In this document: piece by piece, positions 56,301 through 64,000 of the stretch
How positions within the stretch are numbered: the stretch's first letter is position 1
How the letters are laid out: each line of letters begins with the position of its first letter
DNA from: Pyrocephalus nanus
Taxonomy: Eukaryota; Chordata; Aves; Passeriformes; Tyrannidae
Assembly (NCBI GenBank): GCA_038380795.1
Contig: CM076265.1
Span: forward strand, 2,764,501-2,828,500
Length of the DNA: 64,000 nucleotides
Reading direction: 5' to 3'
The notes under the pieces: model-generated
Database searches by the model: none
Seen by the model: only the letters and a program-made list of their open reading frames with translations
What the model was told of the DNA's origin: nothing
Position numbers and translations under genes: made by a program

Positions 56301-59300
56301 GTTGGTGGGAGCGGGACCGGGACCCGGCGCTGCCCCCCTCCCTCCCTCCCTCCTTCCCCCGTGCCGGGCCCTGCTCCCCTCCGTGACCCCGCGGCGGCTC
56401 CTGCAGCTCCCGGGACTGGGGGGAGGACTGGGGAGGAGGAGAAGGGGGAAGGAGGGGCGGGTTGCCGTGCTCTGCCATCGCGGTGGGCTCAGCCCTGCCC
56501 TGCGGAGCCCCCCGGGCAGCGCGTCCCGCTCCGCCCTCGCTGTCACGGCAAGGGCGCTGCGGGGCTCGCGTTTGAGAGCCGCGCTCGCTGCATTAAACGC
56601 GTTAGGTGTAGTTGCGGCTCTCCGGTGCGGGATGTGTCGGACTGGGCTCTCTGTCGCGGCTGCAGCGTGGAAATGCCCCGTTCCGAGGAGCTGTGCCGGC
56701 TGCGCCTCTTGTCTTTGCCTGCTCTCAGTGTCAGGAGAGTCCCGTGGACTGAGCTGTTGTGGCTGTTGCTGTGTTATCATCCGTGGCGTGAACTGGCACC
56801 TTTATGGGATTGGGAACTAATTAATTTCACCATTTGATCTGTATGCACTGATCCTTTGACTGACTGCTCGCTAAGTGCATCTGTAGTGTGCATCAGCGTA
56901 CCTCAACTACTTTTAGGTAGTTTAGGTACTTTAGCTCAGTTCATTCATCCTTGGAGTACATGGATATATGAATATATATAAAATATATATTTATTTTTTT
57001 CTAAGGGTATTCTCTATGATAATGATAAGTATAAAAGTTGTATCCGTTTTATAAAGAACTTTTTGCAGCCTGGGTATCGTTTGTTTGTTTGTTTGTTTGT
57101 TTGTGTCTGCACTTTCATCAGGGATCAGCATTGTTGTGGACAAGGCTCTTCCTCCTTTAAGGGAAAAGTATTTCACTGAGTGTAATTTGTGAAACCCTTT
57201 AATTGCAGAAATAGAAGGTTTGCTTTGAAAGTTCCAGTTCTTCCTCATATTCCCTTTTATAAACAGTGGATTTTGCACAGCGTGGCTTGGAAGATGTGGA
57301 CAGCTCCCATGGTGGCAGTCTCCTAAATTTCCAGGCACTTGCACACACAGTTAGTGGTTTGTCATGGAAAACGAGGACACTTTCAATGAACTCTAAAAGT
57401 ACATTTTCCTTGTCTTTTAAATATTTAGTAATTCCCTGACCTTGCTAAATTTTGTACTTAAATATCAAGGAAGCTTTCCAACCCTAGGAATAGCAACTTG
57501 TGAATATACTTTTAGATAGTTTTTGGGTTCTGGCATCTTTGAGAAGCTGTAAAACTATATTCCTGTGTAAACCTTTGGTGAGCTCCTAGCCCTTGAATCC
57601 CTGATTTCTGGGGGCTGGGTGGGTAGGCCAGGCAAGACTCGTACCAAACCTGGTGACTATAAAAAAAGCTTCCACTGGTTCCTGGTGTTAGGCATTGTTG
57701 GAGACAGACCATCTGTACCATCTTGGGTTATTTGCCCCATCTTGGTTCCCCTCCACTGGACTCATTTCAGTTTATCTTTGCTTCTCACTTCAGTTTGTCT
57801 TTACTTCTTTCTTGTGCTTTATCTTTGCTTCTCACTTCAGCTCATTTTTGGTTCTTTCTTGTACTGAGTGTCTCAAAACTGAACTTTGTATTCCAGGTGT
57901 GATCTGAAGAGTAAAGGGGATAATCCCATCCTTTGCCCAGCTGACTGAGCCCACTGTGCTGGTGGCAGTGTTGTGCTTGGCCTCCTTCCTGTCCTTTCTG
58001 TGTGTGTGTGTGGAAATGCTTCATAAACGTGTTGCAGAATGCTGTTTATGTGTTTCTTAAAGACTGCTGTTGCTTTCCTTCTTTTGTCTTGCCCACTGGC
58101 AGTTAAATAATTGACTGCACAAAATATTCAATTTTTATTGTCACCGAGGACAGAGGACAATCGTGGGTTTTTTGGGGGGTCAAATTCCCAGTGGAAGTTA
58201 CCATAACCTCTCTTAGTCTGGTGTTTTTCATAGGCATATTTTTTGACAGTCAGAGGGGCAGTCTTCTAATACTCTGGCTTAGGGTTTGAATTTAAGTTTG
58301 CCTGGTTCAGATCTGTAACCCAGATAGAGCATTATTTGCCAGACATGAAAATACAGCTTAGGAGTGAGTGTGAGCGTGGTGTTATCAGACACAGGTGGAA
58401 GGAGCAACTTCTGAAGAGAGGAAAAGGCAGAGGACACAAGGAGGAATTCCTTTTACCCTACAGCTAGAGGCTGCTTGTTGTGTTATTGCTGGTCACTCTT
58501 CTTAAGAAATGCATTTCCTTTGGAAAAGAAGTGTTAGAGAAGTGCTGGATTTCAAGTGCCATCTTGCCATTAAGGCACTGCATTTTCAGGCTTTATGGTC
58601 AAGTTTACTTCCAAGATTTTGCTTTCAAGACCACAGTTTGTGCCAAAGCAGTTCTCTGTAATGAGCTGCAACTGTTGTATAATATAATAATCACATGCCT
58701 TGTATGGAGTGTTTTGTTTCAAGCTGCTTGAAAGAAAAAAAAAGGTCAGGGATATGCTCTGAAAACAATCGCAAAGTTTGTTGTGTTTCTGTCCTTAAGA
58801 TCCTAAATCTCTTTGCTGTAAGTAACAATGTGGAAAGTTACAATTCTTGCTTAGTTGTTTACATGTGCTGCTGCCTTAGGGACCAGCAACGAAAAACTAA
58901 ATTGGCAAAATTAGAAAGAATAACAAGTTCACAGCAGCTTTCTTGGGAAACTCAAAAGGTTTCACCTCTTCCTTTTGACTCTATTCCTGCTATTTTTCCT
59001 GTCCCCTGTTTTTGGCTTAATTTACTATTGTTGTTACTAATTATAATATGAATAACTGCAGTAGATTTACATTCCATCTGATAGAATACACTTGTTCAAA
59101 CTGTTCACTGCACCTGATAATGTGAGTCAGGCCAGTCCTGTGACCTGAGCTGGCCTTCAGCAACCTGGGTATGTGCACAAATGTTACCAGCTCTGGCTGG
59201 CAGAGTGATCCTGTTGTGGCCATCTGAACACTTCCAGGAATTTTTAATTTCCCTGTCACAGTCATATAATTGTTAAACAAAATAGTCTGATGTCAGATCA

Positions 59301-60091
59301 CTCCACTGTTGTAATTCTTGGAGTTCAGATCATAAACCAGTTTACTCTTCACCTGAAATAAAATATGAATTCTTCTTTCACTGCCTTTGTAAAGGAATTC
59401 ATAGAATTGCTGTTATGTCCAAGACGTGCTGTGAAAGACTTTAATAGTATGTGTTTTTTCAGTTGTGTGTTAGATGTTTATGATCTATCAGTCCAGGTTT
59501 CACTGGGTGAACTCCTGCCTGCCTCACTGCCAGGTCTGTTTTCACCAATAACACAAAAAAGCACTGGAGCCAGGATTTTGCCTCAGAGCCTTGGGTGGGA
59601 ATTTTCTAGCTTCTTAACATGCCACTTTGCTGACATCCTTCTTGGTACAAAGGAATATCACTCGATAGTGATTAATCTGAATTTAATTTGTAGCGTGTTT
59701 ACTCGCTCGAGCCATCCAAGGCAAAATCTGCTGGCTCAGACCACACATCACTGCTGTGGTACTTGAGTGCAGTTCTGCAGAGCTCTGCAGGATCTTTTTA
59801 CCACAATGATGATAGTACAGTATATTGTGAAAGTAATTGTAATGTGCAGTATATAATTACGTGTAATGTATAATTATTTCATAATAGAGAATTGTAGTAA
59901 GTATTGCAAAGGTAATTAAAATGTTGTTCACTTTTGTATTTTTAAATTCCCCGTTATCACCTTTCTTTGACTTATAAACTAAGAAAAGTTAATTGTTCTC
60001 TAACATGGTATTAAAATGAAGTCTTACTTTATTCTTTGTTTCGTTTTCTTTCCAGGTGGAGGCGTAGCTGTTGGAACCCTTCTTCTTATTG
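56147..60091 (+). CDS. ELP4: ELP4, Elongator complex subunit 4, first two coding exons (gene continues off the right edge)
   Basis: Exons 56147-56300 (154 nt) and 60056-60091 (36 nt) join in phase 1 to give residues 1-63 plus one base of codon 64. The protein reads TSFQRRARAG near the start, then GTRPALRHGQLLLSSGLPSLD and the P-loop-like GGGVAVGTLLLI. These match the conserved N-terminal part of vertebrate ELP4. Elp4, Elp5 and Elp6 form a RecA-like hexameric ring of the Elongator complex, which modifies wobble uridines of tRNAs. The N-terminal extension before TSFQRR is short and Ala/Gly/Arg-rich. ATG context is good (G at -3, G at +4). Remaining exons were not found before position 64000. 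Confidence 0.94.
57080..57103. repeat. (TTTG)n microsatellite
   Basis: About six TTTG units in ELP4 intron 1. Confidence 0.9.
57730..57990 (+). mobile_element. CR1 LINE fragment with internal duplication
   Basis: Sense-orientation CR1 phrases are visible: ttcttgtactgagtgtctca, aaaactgaactttgtattcc, aggtgtgatctgaagagtaa, then aatcccatcctttgccc and tggcctccttcctgtcc. The upstream part holds two exact 23-bp copies of a word starting tttatctttgcttctc, at 57771-57793 and 57818-57840. The copy is non-coding and 5'-truncated, in ELP4 intron 1. Confidence 0.75.
60056..60091 (+). CDS. ELP4: ELP4 coding exon 2 (36-nt micro-exon)
   Basis: Acceptor tttccag ending at 60055 and donor ATTG|gttagt. It encodes GGVAVGTLLLI and completes the preceding glycine codon, which corresponds to human GGLAVGTVLLI. 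Phase is 1 on both sides, so skipping would keep the frame but delete the P-loop-like strand. Confidence 0.93.
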
Positions 60092-63000
60092 GTTAGTATA
60101 GAACATATATTAAAGTATTCATTAAATAGCCTGGCTTTTCACTGTGTTTTGAAGTCAGACTTTAAGAAAGTGTAACTCTCAGGTGTCTTCACTTTGTGTA
60201 GCCTCAAGAATCACTGGAGGTGAACCAAAGCCTTAATTTTAGACACACAGAATTCTGTTTGAAGGGATGGTGTTCAGCACGTTCCAGGAGTTCCCAGCAA
60301 AATGTTGAAATTAGCAAAGATTTTCTAAAGTACTTGATTTCCTGTAAGATTCAGACTGTTTATTGTCACTAAGGGTTGGGGTTTTTTTGTAAGTTTGGCT
60401 GTCTAAGGAAGATATTTAAACTTTTAATTTTCTAGTTGCCAGAATCAGCCGAAAGATGATGGAAACCTTTCTGTGAGGATGTGGATGAGGGACACTGATG
60501 TGGAAAACATCTGCATCTGTGACCTGAGTTCACATCTCGAGTAGTGTGACAAATTTAATACCACCTTTTCATCCCAAGTTGCTGGAACAAAAAAGCTAGG
60601 ATCCCAGGGACAGCAGGTCTGACTTTTAGTTTTCCAGTCACTGCAATACCTCTGAACTGCTGGATCCTAAAAAGTCGAGTGATTGTTTTCTCCCACTGAG
60701 TAAGATGTAAAGCACCTCAATTTCCTGATTTGTAGGACTGACAAAAACCTATCCCATTGCAAAGCTGTTTGAATGTAGGAATTTAGTCTCCTCATCACTT
60801 GGAAGTATTTTTGGCAATGTTCTTTACAGTTCCTTGGCCTGGGATTTATGCAATGGCAAAACCATCGTGTGTCCAGTGACAGGCACCAGTAGCCAAGCAA
60901 TCTCTTCAGAGTGTGGCTCTTTAGCCTCGAGACAGATTGGCTCAGTAATTTCCATTCATTTTCTGAAAGGCATGAAAACATTGTGGTAAAGGAAGAAGGA
61001 AAAAAGGAATGTTATATCCTGTAATATTTTACACAGATCAGAGATTATGAGACTAGATTAATTTTGTTTCGTCTTCCCATGCCAGTTCCTGTAGACAAAA
61101 CTGGGTGGCATTAAGTGAACCCACTAGCTGGAAAGTTGTCATTCAATAAAAGGAGGTTGTTCTGGAGCAGTGGTGGGTGTGAAAAGCAGTTGTGACCTCA
61201 GTGGACACAGGGCAGGGTGATGGAAGGGAAAAGCTGTTTGCTTTCCTTGGCCAGTGTTCTAATGGAAGAGATGGCTTGTGGCTGGTAGGTTTTAATTTAC
61301 TTATCCTTACGTTGTTCTGTATTTGTGATCTGATATTAAACTGTGCTTCACAGGAGCACGAAGGATAATGTCTCTTTCACATCTGAAAACTAAATTCCCC
61401 CCCCCCCCTCCAAAATAAGACCTATGTTGTTTTGAAACATGTAATTAGATACAAGAAGTCTTAAGGCAGGAATTATATTTATTTGTGACTCATTAGTCTA
61501 AAAATTTTTAGATTAATTTTTTTAAGTCGGTGCAGGTAGAATTGTCATTGCATTGTTAGGATATCCTGTCAGTATACCAAAAAAATTCTGTCATGAGATC
61601 AGTCTAGGCAAGCTTAATATTATCAGGATTGAAGCTGTCAGGGATAAACCTCCTAGGAAGATCTTTCTGTGTTGTACTCCAAGTGTTATAAAAAGGTTAA
61701 ATTCTTCCCCCTTCCTTCGACATTCTCTAAGGCAAGAATAAATTGCATTACTTTTAGCTTAGCTCCCTTTGCAAATTAAATGCTCATCTTCATTATTTGA
61801 CACATTATCTTGGTTAATTTAACCAAATAATAGTAGATTCAGGGTATTAAAATATTTATTTTAACTGTTGTGTTCTGAGATGTAGTAATGGCACGGGTTA
61901 CTTGCTAAGACTGGAAAATATTGTTTGAAATCTAAGTGTACAATTTTTTTAAACTCCATTTTAATAAAGAGCACCGTGATTATCAGTTGAACTTAATTCT
62001 ATGGTATATTCTTTTGACAGTGTTTTAATTATATGAGAATTAGAGAGCTGAGGCATATGGTAACCTCATCCCAGATCCTGGTTACTGGAGGAGCTTGAAA
62101 CTTGGGGTTTGTTCATGTAAGAAGAATTTTTAGGATTTTAACCAGTACTTTATTTTCAAGGAATCTTCCTCTAGTGGTCTTGTAAGGGGCATTCTGATGT
62201 GGCACCATCAAACCAGGTTGTTCAATGGAAATGAAAAACTACTTTCAGCTTTCCAGAAGAACCTCCCCTTCCAAAACAAATTGTGTGGCTGTTGATTAAA
62301 CACCTCGACCTGTTTTGTGTCTGTTTTGCCGGCCTGGGGAAGGGTTTCCAGAAGGATGTTTACTTTGTTTTTAAACATAAGCCTTGTTCATGTGACACTT
62401 TCTGCGTGGCGAGTTACAGCCCACTCAAAATACATCTCTCCTGGGTACTTTATAAGAACCTCTTCTTACCTACCTTTAAGTTTTGACAAGGTCACTGACA
62501 GCTAAATGTTTTGAAGATGATCAGTAGGGGGGTTTTTCTTGGTAGCTGAGGTCAGTTATTAAAAGTTAAGGATGTCTGGTTAAAAGCAGGTCTGTACTTG
62601 TACATCCTAAGCCTTGAGGCAGTTTCAGCTACTTTAATTAGCCACTATTATTTTTGTTAGACATGCAATTTAACCTGACTGGTAAGAGCTCTCTTCCCTT
62701 GTCAATAGAACTGAATGTATCTTCTTTTTTAAAGCTGAGAAAGATAATCTCAAGAGAGGTTACAAAACAGTGATTTGCTGAATATAATTCTACAAAATAC
62801 CAGTTACCAGAACTCACCCTCCTGAAGTTATGGCCAAATGCCAAATATTGTAACTTATATGTTTGACAACCCCGTTTTGGCATGTGCTAATTAAATGCAA
62901 GTGACACAAATTCATCCCCTCCAGCTTAGTAAACGTGGGCATTGGAAAAGTATCTTTTAACTGGAATTTCAGATTATTAAAATAATCGCATCTTGTAAAC

Positions 63001-64000
63001 CGCAGCAATTCAGGGAGATGTTTCCTAGCCACAGAAAGGCACACCTTAGGTCACAGGACCCCACTGTAGAACTATCTGGTGGAAAAAAATTATCGATACT
63101 GATAGGCCATGACAGGCTTTTGGCAGCTTTAGGGCAACCTGTCTAGACTTTGTACAGAGGGGAAAAAAATAAGCTGCCTGTACATTGCATTGTTGCAGTG
63201 CTGTTTTTCCCTTTTACGGTCCCACCATTTTAAGCAATTATACTACAAATTACTGCTGGACTTTTTCAAAGACCTTCCTGTTGTTTATTATTATATAGAT
63301 GTTTAAGAGCCGGGTGTTATAAATATGATCATATTTATTTACGTATTTATTACCTTATGGCGGGTTTTGTTCCTGAGTTTTTGTTCCTCCTCAAGTTCTA
63401 GAGCTTATTCTGTGCCCCTCTCCTGAAGCGTGAAAACCTCTGTGCAGAGGGGGTAGTTATGGTTAGAGACATTTTTATTATTTATATCAATCACATATTT
63501 ACCTATCAATTCTTATCATTCAATTTTTTCCCTTATTTTTAGGTAAATTCTATATTTGCAGTGCCTCAGTGATCTCAGTGTCCAGATAAAATCCAGGCCC
63601 TTAAAATTTTCCACCTAATTTCTTTTGAGTGGTAGCTCCAGACAGTCTGTGCACAAAGGTGTTGAGAACATCTGTGGTGAAAAGAGCCATAAATAGGAAT
63701 TGATCTTTATCCTTAGAGTCTGATTTGTTCATGTGCCTTATTAGCTGGAAGTGAAGTTCCTGATGGAGGCTGCTGATGGGACAGCTCTTGGCTGTGGAGG
63801 CTGAGAATTTGAGCCAGGCTGGTTTGTCCCAAGTGCTTGCCTGACTGAAAGGAACTCAAGTGTTAAGTTCCTTGGGGGATGAAGGTGGTTCTTTTGGAAA
63901 TTTTTGGAAAAGTGAAGGTAGCAGTTGAAAATTCACCCCTAGCCATCAAAATAGCAAGCCCAAGCCTTACCAGAAAAGTGTTTCATTCCGTGATTCCCTG
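60092..64000 (+). other. ELP4: Part of ELP4 intron 2
   Basis: AT-rich intron to the window edge. I looked for the next family segment (acidic EED followed by KYNIYSPLL-like residues) and did not find it. A C-run occurs at 61398-61408. No transposon or RNA gene recognised. Confidence 0.8.

Larger units (their letters stand above)
55740..56560. promoter_or_regulatory. Bidirectional CpG-island promoter of IMMP1L and ELP4
   Basis: Very GC- and CpG-rich island between the divergent genes. Two inverted CCAAT boxes (ATTGG at 56044-56048 and 56075-56079) lie 31 bp apart, a spacing typical of NF-Y pairs. ELP4 starts at 56147 inside the island. On minus a good splice donor, GGGGAG|gtgaga, with exon end at 55969 marks the probable non-coding first exon of IMMP1L. 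No TATA box is seen, as usual for such promoters. The long open frames across the island come from GC richness. Confidence 0.85.
56301..60055 (+). other. ELP4: ELP4 intron 1 (3.8 kb)
   Basis: Donor gttggt and acceptor ctttccag. The first 500 bases continue the CpG island. Beyond it there is a TTTG microsatellite, a CR1 fragment and AT-rich sequence. No other exon recognised. Confidence 0.88.

Noticed and set aside
55747..56820. Long open frames on both strands over the CpG island (up to 357 codons)
   Set aside because: GC-rich sequence has few stops. The real coding part is ELP4 exon 1 at 56147-56300 in another frame; the proline/arginine-rich translations match nothing and cross a splice donor.
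60092..64000. Search for ELP4 coding exon 3
   Set aside because: No segment resembling the next conserved block was found, so it probably lies beyond the window.
1..64000. CRISPR arrays, bacterial operons, prophage, rRNA or tRNA genes
   Set aside because: None seen. The tandem repeats lack spacer structure, and the sequence is vertebrate nuclear DNA.

Overview
This window is vertebrate nuclear DNA, almost certainly avian. It is AT-rich and intron-dominated, with spliced genes bearing GT-AG introns, two CpG-island promoters and several CR1 LINE fragments of the bird/reptile type. Nothing in it is prokaryotic, and nearly all long open frames are chance frames in introns.

Three genes can be read from spliced exons, in the order and orientation known for the segment distal to PAX6 (human 11p13). 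DNAJC24 (DPH4, diphthamide synthesis) is on + with four coding exons between 4603 and 28094, and gives a complete 140-residue protein. IMMP1L (mitochondrial inner-membrane peptidase subunit 1) is on - with five coding exons between 44607 and 28932, and gives a complete 166-residue protein. ELP4 (Elongator subunit) is on + with its first two coding exons at 56147-56300 and 60056-60091; the rest lies beyond the right edge. DNAJC24 and IMMP1L converge tail to tail. IMMP1L and ELP4 diverge from a shared CpG island at about 55.75-56.5 kb. DNAJC24 starts from a CpG island at about 2.4-2.9 kb. In other vertebrates DCDC1 diverges from this island to the left; no DCDC1 exon was recognised here.

Layout: 1-2.4 kb is left flank with a short tandem repeat and a CR1 piece. 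2.4-2.9 kb is a CpG island with an octamer repeat abutting a near-consensus RFX X-box. 3.3-3.7 kb is a 33-bp AT-rich minisatellite. 4.6-28.1 kb is DNAJC24 with a 16.7-kb first intron. 28.1-28.9 kb holds the convergent 3' ends. 28.9-56 kb is IMMP1L with large introns. 56-64 kb is the 5' part of ELP4.

The introns contain several patches of a few hundred bases that are richer in CpG and more complex than their AT-rich surroundings, notably near 12.6, 14.9, 17.3, 22.3, 37.1, 39.6, 46.8, 47.3 and 50.1 kb. This neighbourhood is the known long-range regulatory domain of PAX6, whose enhancers lie inside bystander genes, so I flag these patches as candidate conserved regulatory elements. This is inference and needs alignment. 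The most distinctive small-scale observations are a TCAG tetranucleotide repeat that puts six branch-point-like CTGAC motifs in the branch-point window of an IMMP1L acceptor, the RFX X-box beside a promoter octamer repeat, two close CACGTG boxes inside and beside an 18-bp palindrome, and a 36-nt ELP4 micro-exon holding the P-loop-like segment.
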